Positions 11,061-21,084 of a DNA stretch of 64,000 nucleotides are shown here, piece after piece (positions within the stretch are counted from its first letter, which is position 1; every line of letters starts with the position of its first letter). A model generated the notes under the pieces. It ran no database searches and was not told the DNA's origin. It was given only the letters and a program-made list of their open reading frames with translations. Source of the stretch: Trichoplusia ni (taxonomy: Eukaryota; Arthropoda; Insecta; Lepidoptera; Noctuidae); contig NC_039491.1 of the NCBI RefSeq assembly GCF_003590095.1, positions 11,532,001 to 11,596,000 of the forward strand, written 5' to 3'. Made by a program: the position numbers and the translations under genes.

Positions 11061-11110
11061 ATTACGGCGTATTACCGCATATTACCGGCTATTACCGTAC
11101 ATTACCGCAC
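11061..11110 (+). repeat. Five-unit 10-bp tandem array (ATTACCGCAY)
   Basis: Five consecutive 10-bp units begin ATTACGGCGT, ATTACCGCAT, ATTACCGGCT, ATTACCGTAC and ATTACCGCAC. The ATTAC core is fixed and the last bases vary. A 10-bp period puts each unit on the same face of the helix, as in clustered protein-binding sites. The function is unknown. Confidence 0.8.
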
Positions 11111-11693
11111 TTGTTCATTTGGGTTTGCGTCGTTATGCGCACTTAGCAGACTATTCAAGATGATGTGTGCACGCTGGACAATAGATTAAATCATTTTATT
11201 TAAAGAGATGAATAAGAGAAGAAAAAATGAATAAGTTTGGAAGTGACATGTCTATCAAAATACCTAAATAAGAAAGCAACTAATTGTGTTCCTTAGATTT
11301 CTGAAATAAAAAATCAGTTTGGGAATCCCAAAATGAAATTTACTTGGAGACCTATTTATTTTGGCAGGCGAATAAAACTATTAGGAAAGAGGGATATCCA
11401 AGGCTTAGAAATAGTACTATCTAGGTCACCTGGCCGGACAGAGGAACTGAATTTATGCCTGGATTATAAGGAGCTCTAGCCTGAACCGTCGTTTTATAAA
11501 TGTGCACCGATCTGTAAGTGTGCACTCGCGCTCGCCGCACCTACGATTGCTCTTCACAGGTCTTTATAACAAGGTCTAAGAAGGAAAACTAGGTATAAAA
11601 AAATATAGGAAATTCAGAACAAAAGTTTGATGTAACATGCTTTTAAAGCTGCTTCTGTCTCATAACAGAACTCTATCGTGACTAACTGTTTAG

Positions 11694-11701
11694 TGACGTC
11701 A
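11694..11701. promoter_or_regulatory. CRE/ATF palindrome TGACGTCA
   Basis: It lies inside a longer palindrome, AGTGACGTCACT, within the 16 kb intron. Confidence 0.35.
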
Positions 11702-12560
11702 CTCGTCCCTTTAATTGTATAAGTGGGTTCACAAGCATCCATTACGTGAGGTTTGATAATGAGTGCCGTTAGCTTAACATTCCCAAACAAATCACTGCGT
11801 CATAACAATAGAATTGATCTTTAATGTAAACTGGGGACTTGTCACCGCTTCTATATATGAGACTCGTGATAGTGAGCCCGCGCCGTCCCGCTTATTCGAT
11901 AACTGCGGTCCTAGTGGAGGTATACTTTGTGAACGATTCATTTAACTTTTGTTTTAAGTAACTATCCCTGCATTGTTTCAAAGCTCTTTACTTTGTAATG
12001 GTATATCTTGGAAAGGAAACTTCATTTATTATGATCATAAACTACATAAATACAATGATTGTGATAGCACTTATGTGGAAACCAATTATATTCAATTATT
12101 CGCTTATTAACATCATAGGTGTTTTGAGTAAAATTAAGTCTTGTTTGAAGTAAGTTTAATAAAATTCCCCTTTTTATTATAAAGAAACTAGAATCTTTAC
12201 ATTGCTCCGTCACCCATGTCATCTCATTGATAACGTTGCCCAAAAACAAATGAATAAACAAAAACTCCACTTTCATCTCACTTTACTACAAAACCATTGA
12301 ACATTACAATATTTACGTGAAGGCAGTGTAACGGTTGTATATACTCTGAGCACAATAGGCGTTGCAAACCTGGGAAACAATAGACATCTGACTAATTAAC
12401 GTAACGCCAACAGTACTGGTAATTGGCGACTTGTTGAGCGCTATCAACGTCGCCGGCTTATTATATTAATTGTGATTTAAACGCCTTTGTGCTGAGCTCA
12501 AGCTGCTGGGGATTGTAATGTAAAATACTTTTCTTTTGTACGATAGTGCGATTTAAATAA

Positions 12561-12603
12561 TCGTGTTTCGGAAGGCAGGCACGTTAAATTGTTGCTCCCG
12601 GTT
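12561..12603 (+). repeat. 5' half of an interspersed repeat split by the BEL element
   Basis: TCGTGTTTCGGAAGG..ACGTTAAATTGTTG and CTCCCGGTT match the upstream part of a common lepidopteran repeat. Its downstream part (CTTTGATAGTCGTTAC..GTAGTCAGAAG) resumes at 16571, beyond the retrotransposon. The intact arrangement can be compared with the second copy at 20880-21084. Confidence 0.65.
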
Positions 12604-12808
12604 TGTTCAAGAGCAAAATGTACTTTTATAGTAATTTGTTAAACCATAGCGCGATAGATGGCATTGACGTCGAATTAGATCGCGCTATGGTTTCGTTACA
12701 TGAGTTGACATATATATTTTGAAGCATTTTCAATATATGACTCTCTCGCAGACCAAACAGTGTTGTTTTAATTTATCAGTGCAGTTCTTCAGCTCGGTGA
12801 TTAACATT
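12604..12808 (+). repeat. 5' LTR of the BEL/Pao element
   Basis: Begins TGTTCAAGAGC and ends near GATTAACATT. It is identical by eye to the 3' LTR over about 205-207 bp. It contains a strong palindrome at 12641-12693: AAACCATAGCGCGAT, a loop of 23 bases, ATCGCGCTATGGTTT. Identity of the LTRs indicates recent insertion. Confidence 0.92.
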
Positions 12809-12826
12809 TGGTCCTTCGAGCCGGAT
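12809..12826 (+). other. tRNA primer-binding site of the BEL/Pao element
   Basis: TGGTCCTTCGAGCCGGAT directly follows the 5' LTR and begins with the TGG expected opposite the CCA end of a tRNA. I recall similar sites in insect BEL/Pao elements. The donor tRNA is not assigned. Confidence 0.7.
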
Positions 12827-13445
12827 GTCAGACCCGGTTAAGTCTAGACTTTTTTGGAGTGCAGCGGTGCCAGCTTTGGTCCGCATCCCAAGTACTCGCA
12901 GTGGATCGCTGCGGCAAAGTACTGGGATTATAGTTCAACGGTTGGCCACAGAGGGCGCCACCGTGATCAAGATCAGCCTCCGAGTTGAAGAAGAAACAGC
13001 TTCGTGCAGCAAGGTGGACGGAGCCAGTGATTGCGGGGAGTTCCAGTTCAAAGTGACGCCATAGAGGGCGCCACTAGCATCGACCAGTTCAATCAGTCTA
13101 CGGGTTTGTGTGATTGAAGTGCACCCGTGAGTACAATTTATCGAGTAAAAAAGAAAAAGAAAAAAGTAGCAGTGAAAATTAAGAAGTCAAGCCAATTTGA
13201 ACTTTATTTCAAAGAACATTTTAACTTTAAAATTTTGTAATTATATATAGATATTTCAACTTAGTTTTAAGACTGTGTATATAAATAGGACTTAGAATAA
13301 TTCTAAGACCTACGGGGAACCTATGCCCGATTTCTGAAAGAGTGAATTTGTAGTTCAAACACTTGTAAAATTTTTCGGATTCTTTGAGACTTCATTCGAA
13401 TTCATTAATTTTAAAACACTTCATAAATTATTTAATATCAAGAAC
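12827..13445 (+). other. Untranslated leader of the BEL/Pao element
   Basis: This is the leader between the primer-binding site and the gag start. An open frame of 79 codons (12825-13064, starting SDPVKSRLFW) overlaps the primer site and has no recognised domain. The rest is AT-rich and holds no gene that I can see. Confidence 0.5.
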
Positions 13446-15794
13446 ATGGAAGGCAAAATTAATATATTAAAAGACCTTCAAAATGTTATTCAAAAAGCTT
13501 TAACTAATGTTAAAAAGTGTCCGAAAGATAGACTTACTTTAGAATATATTCAAGCAAGACTTGAATTACTTGAAAATGATTGGGATTCATTTAAAAATAC
13601 TAAAACTCAACTTTACGGTCATTATAAATTAGAGGATATAATAGATCAAAAGGTTGTGGATATTTATGATTCAACCGAAGATACTTACATTACATGTAAA
13701 TGTTTAATGAAGTCTATTCTTAACAAGCTCAATGTTGTTAGTGAGTCGCAAATTCCAAAGGGCGGTCCTAACAATAATACTGGTAGTTCAAAATCATCCA
13801 ATTCTTTCGTAAAGTTACCGAAAATTGCAATCCCAACCTTTTCAGGCAAATACAGTGAATGGACAACCTTTCACGATTTGTTTATATCTTTAGTTCACGA
13901 AAATTCTTCATTAGACAATGTTCAAAAACTGCACTATCTGAAGAGCCACCTTACAGGTGAAGCTGAACAGTTGGTCAGGCATACACCAATTTCAGCTGCT
14001 AATTATAGCGAATGTTGGTCACAATTAGAGAGGCGTTATGCTAATAAGAAGTACCTAACTAATTGTATTCTGAAAAGATTGTTTGGCCAAAAACGTATAA
14101 ATGTCGAATCAGCTAGCGCGTTAAAGGAATTGTTAGATACCACAAGCGACTGTTTAAGTGCGCTAACAAATCTTAATATCGATGTGAGTACATGGGACGT
14201 TATCATCATCCATATCGTAACGTTCAAATTAGATAATGAGACCAGGAAGCAGTGGGAGTTAAGCGTTTCTAACATTTCCAGCAACGAATTGCCAACCTTT
14301 CACCAGTTTCAAACGTTTATGGAAAGTCGCTTTCGGGCGCTAGAATGTATCGAGCCCTGGAAAGCTACCGGACACCAGGTCAGTAACAGTTCACACGCTC
14401 ATAGCTCTAAAGTGATGATAGCCACAAAGTCATCCTATATACGTTGCGAATACTGCTCGGACCCTCACAAGCTCTGTTTCTGTAAACAATTTGCTAAACA
14501 GTCCATAGTAAGCAGGCGCGAGTTTGTAGCAAAGAATAAAATATGCTTCAATTGTTTAGGCAGCAATCATACAGTGTACGACTGTAAAAAGCAGACCTCC
14601 TGTAGAGTTTGCAAAAAGCGCCATCATTCCTTGCTGCACCCTTACGGAGAGCCAGAGAATAAAGGCCAAGATGCAGCAGCAACGCCTATGGTGGATAGCA
14701 CTAGTTCTTCGACTAGTGATAATCCTATTGTGACGTGCTTGTCTACAGGTAAGGTTCCCAAGCCCAGACAGGTGTTATTAGCTACTGCGTTAATAAAAGC
14801 CGAGTCAAAGACTGGTGAATTCCAGACTATTCGAGCCCTGCTTGATCCAGGCTCACAAGCTTGTTTTATAACAGAAGCTGCCGTCCAATTTCTTAGTCTT
14901 AAGAAAATTCCAGTTCAAGGGCTTGTTTCAGGTTTAGGCAATAATCAATCAATCATTGCGAAGCACATGGTACAGTTTACAATCAAATCAACAGTCCATG
15001 TGGATTTTCAACTTAAGATAAATGCGTACGTCTTGAGTAAGATCACATCATACTTACCTGAGCGATGTATTCAACCAAGTTCATTTGATTGGATTGACAT
15101 CAACGGTCTGTGTTTGGCAGATCCTAAGTTCAACACACCCAATAAAATAGACATATTATTGGGTGCAGATGTTTATGGTTACATCGTCAAGGAAGGCATA
15201 ATTAAGAGTCCGTCTGGTACTCTTATGGCACAGAACACCACTTTAGGGTGGGTCCTTTCCGGTGTTGTCAGTTCGGATATTGATAGGTCAAGGCATCCCA
15301 TTAAAAATATAAACGTTCATAATGCACAGTTCAACGAAGATCAACTCCTGAAAAAGTTTTGGGAGATAGAAGAGCAATCTAGTACAAAGAAAATCTTAAG
15401 TCCAGAAGAGCAAAAATGCGAAGAATTATATAGTAAAACTACTAAGCGAGATGATACAAGAAGATATATAGTACACTTACCGTTCCGCGATGATAATCCT
15501 GCATGTAAGGCCGGAGGTTCTCGTGAATTAGCTGATAAGATTACATCAATAAAGCAAACAGGTCAAATAAAAAACGAGAACAATTATAGGGATAAGGTCA
15601 AAGAGAACATATTATTAAAGGAAAAAGAAATACAGATCAAGAACATAGAAATTAAACAAGATAGTACTATAAAAACTCGAGTAGCCCCCATTAAGCAAAT
15701 AAGCATTCCACGCTTAGAGTTATGTGGTGCAGTTCTTTTATCGTTTAACTCCAGGACATTTCCTTATCGAAGGACCTATAGTGAATGTACCTGA
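13446..15794 (+). CDS. BEL/Pao gag-protease polyprotein, truncated before reverse transcriptase
   Basis: This 782-codon ORF begins with ATG (MEGKINILKD). In order it shows: a coiled N-terminal part; a BEL gag core of the DUF1759 type around residues 120-290 (LPKIAIPTFSGKYSEWTTF, LHYLKSHLTGEAEQLV); zinc-binding Cys/His clusters, including a perfect C-x2-C-x4-H-x4-C knuckle at residues 367-380; and an aspartic protease domain (DUF1758 type) with LLDPGSQACFI at about 465-475. After an SRELA motif near residue 700 the normal reverse transcriptase is absent. A lysine-rich stretch follows, then RVAPIKQISIPRLELCGAVL from the RNase H region. At about 15742 it fuses out of frame to the C-terminal domain. 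The gag and protease frames are undamaged. Confidence 0.9.
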   Translation: MEGKINILKDLQNVIQKALTNVKKCPKDRLTLEYIQARLELLENDWDSFKNTKTQLYGHYKLEDIIDQKVVDIYDSTEDTYITCKCLMKSILNKLNVVSESQIPKGGPNNNTGSSKSSNSFVKLPKIAIPTFSGKYSEWTTFHDLFISLVHENSSLDNVQKLHYLKSHLTGEAEQLVRHTPISAANYSECWSQLERRYANKKYLTNCILKRLFGQKRINVESASALKELLDTTSDCLSALTNLNIDVSTWDVIIIHIVTFKLDNETRKQWELSVSNISSNELPTFHQFQTFMESRFRALECIEPWKATGHQVSNSSHAHSSKVMIATKSSYIRCEYCSDPHKLCFCKQFAKQSIVSRREFVAKNKICFNCLGSNHTVYDCKKQTSCRVCKKRHHSLLHPYGEPENKGQDAAATPMVDSTSSSTSDNPIVTCLSTGKVPKPRQVLLATALIKAESKTGEFQTIRALLDPGSQACFITEAAVQFLSLKKIPVQGLVSGLGNNQSIIAKHMVQFTIKSTVHVDFQLKINAYVLSKITSYLPERCIQPSSFDWIDINGLCLADPKFNTPNKIDILLGADVYGYIVKEGIIKSPSGTLMAQNTTLGWVLSGVVSSDIDRSRHPIKNINVHNAQFNEDQLLKKFWEIEEQSSTKKILSPEEQKCEELYSKTTKRDDTRRYIVHLPFRDDNPACKAGGSRELADKITSIKQTGQIKNENNYRDKVKENILLKEKEIQIKNIEIKQDSTIKTRVAPIKQISIPRLELCGAVLLSFNSRTFPYRRTYSECT

Positions 15795-16090
15795 CAAAAA
15801 TTGTAATAGTTCAAATGTAAGTTACTTGACTACGTGGCAATTCGTTCAAAGGATGTTACAGTCATTCTGGAAACGCTGGTCACAAGACTATTTGTCGAAC
15901 CTTATGAATAGATACAAATGGTGGTTCTCAAGTTCCGAAGCCCAATATAGGAGACATCGTATTAATTAAAGAAGACAACTTACCGCCAAGTCGCTGGCTA
16001 TTAGGTCGTGTTGTACAAAAGCACCCAGGTGATGATAATGTCTCACGTGTAGTCTCAGTGCGGACTAAATTCTCGATTTACCAGTTATGG
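15742..16090 (+). pseudogene. Remnant of the BEL/Pao polyprotein C terminus (DUF5641-like)
   Basis: In the frame +1 or +2 to gag, LTPGHFLI opens the domain that follows integrase in BEL/Pao proteins, and LTTWQFVQRMLQSFWKRWS and YLSNLMNRYKW continue it. The frame is then lost near 15925-15955. A different frame resumes with VLIKEDNLPPSRWLLGRVV and SRVVSVRT to about 16070. So the domain is present but separated from gag-protease by a large deletion and broken by a frameshift. The whole integrase is gone. Confidence 0.82.
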
Positions 16091-16289
16091 TTTAATATAT
16101 TTAGTCCAGTTTATTTACAATATTATTATGTATGTTTAGACCAAAACGAGTTTTTTATTTAGTGTTAGTTGTATTTAGTTATATTATTAATATTTAAGGT
16201 CTACATGTTAAGTTCATGTATTTTAAGTTCAAAGTACCTGTATCCCATAAGTTAAGTACTTTAAGAAGGACATTCCGTCAATAATGTCC

Positions 16290-16302
16290 TTGGTGGGCGG
16301 TA
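16290..16302 (+). other. Purine-rich tract before the 3' LTR
   Basis: TTGGTGGGCGGTA ends directly at the TGTT of the 3' LTR. This is where plus-strand synthesis is primed in LTR retrotransposons. The tract is short and not purely purine. Confidence 0.55.
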
Positions 16303-16507
16303 TGTTCAAGAGCAAAATGTACTTTTATAGTAATTTGTTAAACCATAGCGCGATAGATGGCATTGACGTCGAATTAGATCGCGCTATGGTTTCGTTACAT
16401 GAGTTGACATATATATTTTGAAGCATTTTCAATATATGACTCTCTCGCAGACCAAACAGTGTTGTTTTAATTTATCAGTGCAGTTCTTCAGCTCGGTGAT
16501 TAACATT
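16303..16507 (+). repeat. 3' LTR of the BEL/Pao element
   Basis: Second copy of the 205-bp LTR, with no difference from the 5' LTR that I could find. Two further bases match only because the primer site happens to begin with TG. Confidence 0.92.
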
Positions 16508-16509
16508 TG

Positions 16510-16571
16510 ATGTAACGAAACCATAGCGCGATCTAATTCGACGTCAATGCCATCTATCGCGCTATGGTTTA
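16510..16571 (-). repeat. Inverted fragment of the LTR attached after the 3' LTR
   Basis: ATGTAACGAAACCATAGCG through CGCGCTATGGTTTA is the exact reverse complement of the palindromic LTR segment plus 8 bases on one side (12640-12701 and 16339-16400). It starts only two bases after the shared LTR sequence. Confidence 0.88.
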
Positions 16572-16772
16572 TGGTTATTCATACGTCTTTGATAGTCGTT
16601 ACAGGTAGTCAGAAGCTTAAAAAGCTGACAACCAGTCTAACTAAGGCGTATCGTGTTGCCCAAGTAACTGGGTTGAGGAGGTCAGAAAGTCAGGCGCTCC
16701 TTGTAAAACACTGGAAAATTCTTGTCACCATACCAAATTGTTTTCCGTTAGGTAAGTATTTGTAATTAACCC
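16571..16772 (+). repeat. 3' half of the interspersed repeat split by the BEL element
   Basis: CTTTGATAGTCGTTACAGG, GTAGTCAGAAG, GTCTAACTAAGG, GTAACTGGGTTGAGGAGGTC and GTAAAACACTGG are the ordered landmarks of a common lepidopteran repeat. The same landmarks occur at 20880-21084. Confidence 0.78.
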
Positions 16773-18653
16773 GACTCGCTCTTGACCGGTTTTGTTATTT
16801 CCGTTCGAGTCGATTTTCATAAACTATTTCTATAATACATGTGATGTTTAGAAAAGAAGATATAAATAAAACATCACTATAATTAAATTAATGTTAATAA
16901 ACATTCATCCATATTCTTTTGAAAACATTCAAACAATGCAGTAACAACGGATAGAGCTATCAAAACAAACCGATGTGGACACTCACGACGCATGCTAAGA
17001 CAGGACGTCACGCAAACACACACCCATTAACATTCCTATGAAACAGTGGTATTTTTCTCCAAGGAGAATATTTGAATTATGCGAGCAGTCCGTTATATGC
17101 TACTTTGAAATAAACCAAATGGGCATTGATTGATTTAGAACGAAATGTCTTAAAATATAGAGTTGCCTTGATACATGACAGTTATCACTTTGTCTCAGAA
17201 TAGACATGAAGCCGGACGCTGACAAATGTTTAAGAAAAACCTGGTTTTCACTACGACTAGCAGGTACCTTTACTTAAATCTAAGGTTATAGTTTATTGTT
17301 TACGGTAAATATAATATAAAAAATCTTTAAAACATTGTTGAACTTACAGCAGCCGTCATGAGCCTTCTTGACAATAACAAATGTATAAAAAAGATTTTAT
17401 AATAAACGTCTTCGTCTCAGTGTATTACACAGTAAGATATGCAGTATCTACACTAACATGGACCCGTGCAGTTTTTATAGAAACATATAAACTACTTCTA
17501 ATTTGTTCGAGTTGGATGTACAGAACTGAAACAGAGCAAACATAGCTTTCGAAAGAGTTTTTAATAAATTTAAGTGCCGGAGTCCATTAGTGAATTTTCC
17601 TCGCTCGGATTCCAACAGCCCGCCCCCGGTACGGCTAGATATTATTAAATTGCAATACACTTTACCCGCTTTTGAGCTATAATGACAATTTAATTGGCGG
17701 CTTACAGAAATTACTATATCGTACTTCAATGACGATAAAAAAACTCACAGCGAAACAAAATGTTCATAAAGTTGTTTCAAAGAAAGGGAAATAAACAAAC
17801 TGGCGAGTGTGCACTTCACCCTTAACACGACGACCCATTTCTACGAACAATACATTCAGGACACTAAATGTAAACAAAAGCCGAACTAGGACGTTTGTCG
17901 GTGGAGCACGCCGCGGGCCCTCGGGAACACTGCGCAACATATTCGATCTCACGTACAGCATCCCATATGCAGCCCAACGCGCCCTGAAATATTCACACCA
18001 CGCCGAAGGTTTTACACCCTGCACTTCGGTAAACGCTCGCTTTAAACTTTACCGAGGCGAACCAAGCGCCATTTTATGACTGAATCAAATAGAAATGGTT
18101 CCAATGTTACGGACGGGGTTACGGCACCAATTAATGTTTTAAGAGTTTGTTTTAAACCTGGGTTTATCTAAATCAAAGTAGATAAGATAAAGTTCAGTTA
18201 ATTTATTTTGTTTGAAGCAATTATTCTAACTCGGTACGACAGTGAATAATTGTCGTGAAGTTCGTGAATTAGAATTTAAATTAGCTAGTTCTATGGCTTA
18301 ATAAATCGCTTTTTAGTAGACCCTAAACTTATAAAGAATTGCCAAAACAAGAGATTTTTATGCTATAAGTAGTGTTAGGTGCTGTAAAGGCATCGGAATA
18401 ATGTTGATTCTTAATACATGCATTATTTGTGAGATCACAACGAGTTACTACAAATATCAGCAGCGATCGACATGACTAATCCCGAATCAAATCGACCGAT
18501 TTACAATCAAACGTTGAACATACAAACATCAAAACCAATTTCACAAGGTTAGGGTCCATCAACAATGAACTATAATTAAAGCCCCCATTATTTAGAGAAG
18601 CGCCAATAAAATGAACACGAGATGATCGCGTTACGACCGCCAATAAGCATGCG

Positions 18654-18661
18654 TGACGTCA
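18654..18661. promoter_or_regulatory. CRE/ATF palindrome TGACGTCA
   Basis: Core of GTGACGTCAC within the 16 kb intron. Confidence 0.35.
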
Positions 18662-19254
18662 CAGCCCTCTCCCCTCTGGCTGTGGTGAAGCCTACTAATA
18701 TTAGATCACCCCAAGTAATTATATTACATGTTGTTGGCAACAATAAATTGTTATTGCTTTACAAACTCCATATTATTATGTTGCATTTATCAATTAGGAG
18801 TAGATAAGCGGCCTCTCGTAATTGCTTAGGGTACAATAATTGAGCCTCCTTGACATGTCATATGCTATAACGACGGATGTTTAAATTACAAATATGAATA
18901 TCATCTATTTACAAAAACTATTTGGAATTGGTCTGGGGATAGATAGGTACCCGATTTTGAATCATTATGATTTTTGTCAAAGAATAATACTAACAATATT
19001 TTATGTTCACAGCTTTTAGTGATACAACATTCGAATAGCCTCGATGTTGATGTTCTTAAAGTAGACATGATATCCAAAGCATACGAAAATTTACACACAA
19101 CGTACTAAAAATATGATAGCCTAACATCACACGGAGAAAATAAAACTTCAATAAAAGCAATTCAAGGTCAGCAATTATACTAGTGTCGTTCACAAGCCAA
19201 TCTGAGGCAGTTTTATATGTGACGAGTTGACTAACTCTTAAAATAAGGAGTAAG

Positions 19255-19315
19255 TGTGTGAGAGAGATGGAACTTTACGTGGTGTAGTTCGCTGTCTTGC
19301 TTCCACAGCTGCAGA
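19255..19315 (+). repeat. Possible old interspersed repeat, copy 2
   Basis: Diverged match to 1103-1155, beginning GTGTGAGAGAGATGG and continuing GTAGTTCGCTGTCTTGC. Confidence 0.35.
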
Positions 19316-20879
19316 GATATTAGTAGGCTCTCTGTGGAAACTTGCGCTGTTTTTCGCGGAGGCAAGTTACAGGGGATAGTTGTGGGCGCGCCGCGGTGCG
19401 CTCCGAGCTGTCACGCGACTTGCGTAACAGACAATAACCAGGTAACCTTGTCCACATCAGGACGATGTGAAGGTTGGAGAAATTATGGATAAAATTTAGA
19501 AAAAGTAATGCACCTACAGTCTCTGTGGTAAGGTACTAAAACAAGAAGCTTACTTCTTGTGCCTCACAAAGAAAACCTTCACTAGAGTCAGCGACTCTAT
19601 CGTTGAAGGGCACCAAGAGACACACATTATCAAACAATCCAAAGTATTTGACAACGCTCGTGTTGCCCCGTCTCTGCAGCACTAAGGCCACCTCCTATTG
19701 CTGAGTTTCAACATTTTTACGATCACCGCACTATTAACGAGGGTTTGAAGCAATTATGTCTTTATGTTTATAACGTACCTATTTTTATTGTCGGTATTAC
19801 TGAATTGTTTTTCATATTGTACCAAACTTTTTGTTTCGTGTTGGCGGTTATTGAAATTGTGCTAGTTTTCGGCAGTAAATCATAAGTAAGTTCAATATAA
19901 CAAATTCATAAACATATTACTATATCAAATGTGTTGTATGGCGCCGAGCGCATTGTGGATTCACATCCACATTATGATATAACTTACAATGTACTTCAAA
20001 AAGTTAGATTAACTTTGATAATAATATGTGAATGTTGTATGCTGCGGAGTTATTCATGTTAGAGGGGACCTAGCTCGCGCTGGGATTTGGGTAATAACCC
20101 TAAATTTGTAACTTCGAGGATCACATGATTTGGTGGAAAATGTATCCCCTGTGGTGCTTGTGGAATCGTAAAATTTTGCAATTTGGTTATAGTGGGCAAT
20201 GTAGGTATGGTTCGAAAAATCTTAGGGTAACAAATATGTATGATTCCACAAAGAAATGAATGACAATGAGTATTATTATCCATAAACATGCCACAATTTG
20301 AATAAATCTAAAAAGCACAGAGCGATATAAAACTAGTGATATACAGCAGTGCTCAACCCTTAACCTCTGTGATATTTGTGTAGGGAGCATTAAATACAAT
20401 TAGTTCGGCAGCAGATGGCGATGTGTATCTCGGTACAGGTATACATATTTATGTGTCGCGTGCGTGCGCGCCGTTCCCGCCGCCCCCGCCGCCTCGCGCC
20501 GCCGCGCGCCGCGGGCCTGTCCTCAGCAAGGCTCTGACTACGCATTATGTGCCGGATTTTTTCACTAATTATTGAACACAAGCACGCTATTGTAAGCTTT
20601 TATTAAATTAGGGGCGAGCCTTATCTGTAAATGGGCATTTTGTTAAAGTTCACCTTTAAACTTTGTATCTAAATTGTGAGTTAAGATTAGCTAATTTGGC
20701 TTAGTGATCATTTTTATGCCTGTCGTTTTGAATGATATTAATCACAAGTTTAGGTTGTAGATGTAAACTTAAATACCATTTTATATTTTCGGTAACTATA
20801 ATAAATATCAAATTTAAACTACAACTGCATAAGTTGATCGATCACAGGACCATCTAAGTTAAGAGTAGTTCCTGCTTTC

Positions 20880-21084
20880 TCGTTTTGTGGGTCCTTGCTT
20901 TTATTTACAAATCTTTGACAGTCGTTAAGGGTACTCAGAAGCTAGAATGGCTAAGGGGTATCATGTTGCCCAGGTTGAGGGAGGCAGAAAGGCAGTAGCT
21001 TCTTATAAACACTGGTACTTATTACGGTTAGACTAGAACCCGACTCGAAAATAGTTGGGAAAAGGCTAGAATCATGACGAATAA
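20880..21084 (+). repeat. Lepidopteran interspersed repeat, second copy
   Basis: Landmarks in order: GGGTCCTTGC, ATCTTTGACAGTCGTTAAGG, GTACTCAGAAGC, GGGTATCATGTTGCCCAGG, AAACACTGGTACT, GGTTAGACTAGAACCCGACT, AATAGTTGGGAAAAGGCT. It is uninterrupted and shows what the repeat disrupted at 12561/16571 looked like. Confidence 0.75.

Larger units (their letters stand above)
9733..12560. other. Part of the 16 kb intron before the BEL insertion
   Basis: Non-coding intron. It includes two perfect TGACGTCA sites (9900, 11694) and the 10-bp tandem array at 11061-11110. The open frames are short and carry no domain. Confidence 0.6.
12604..16570 (+). mobile_element. BEL/Pao LTR retrotransposon, internally deleted, near-identical LTRs
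   Basis: Two direct repeats of about 205 bp (12604 and 16303) enclose a primer-binding site, a gag-protease ORF with BEL/Pao domains, a remnant of the polyprotein C terminus and a purine-rich tract before the 3' LTR. Reverse transcriptase, most of RNase H and the integrase are missing, so the copy could move only with help from another element. It runs on the plus strand, antisense to the host gene, inside its 16 kb intron. The inserted DNA ends with an inverted LTR fragment (16510-16570). GGTT at 12600-12603 and 16566-16569 may be the target duplication. Confidence 0.9.
16773..20879. other. Intron sequence with no gene seen
   Basis: AT-rich intron of the adaptor gene. It includes a CRE palindrome at 18654, a possible old repeat at 19255-19315 and GC-rich patches at about 19384-19412 and 20456-20518. 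Overlapping short open frames on both strands at 17764-18079 lack any domain. Confidence 0.55.
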
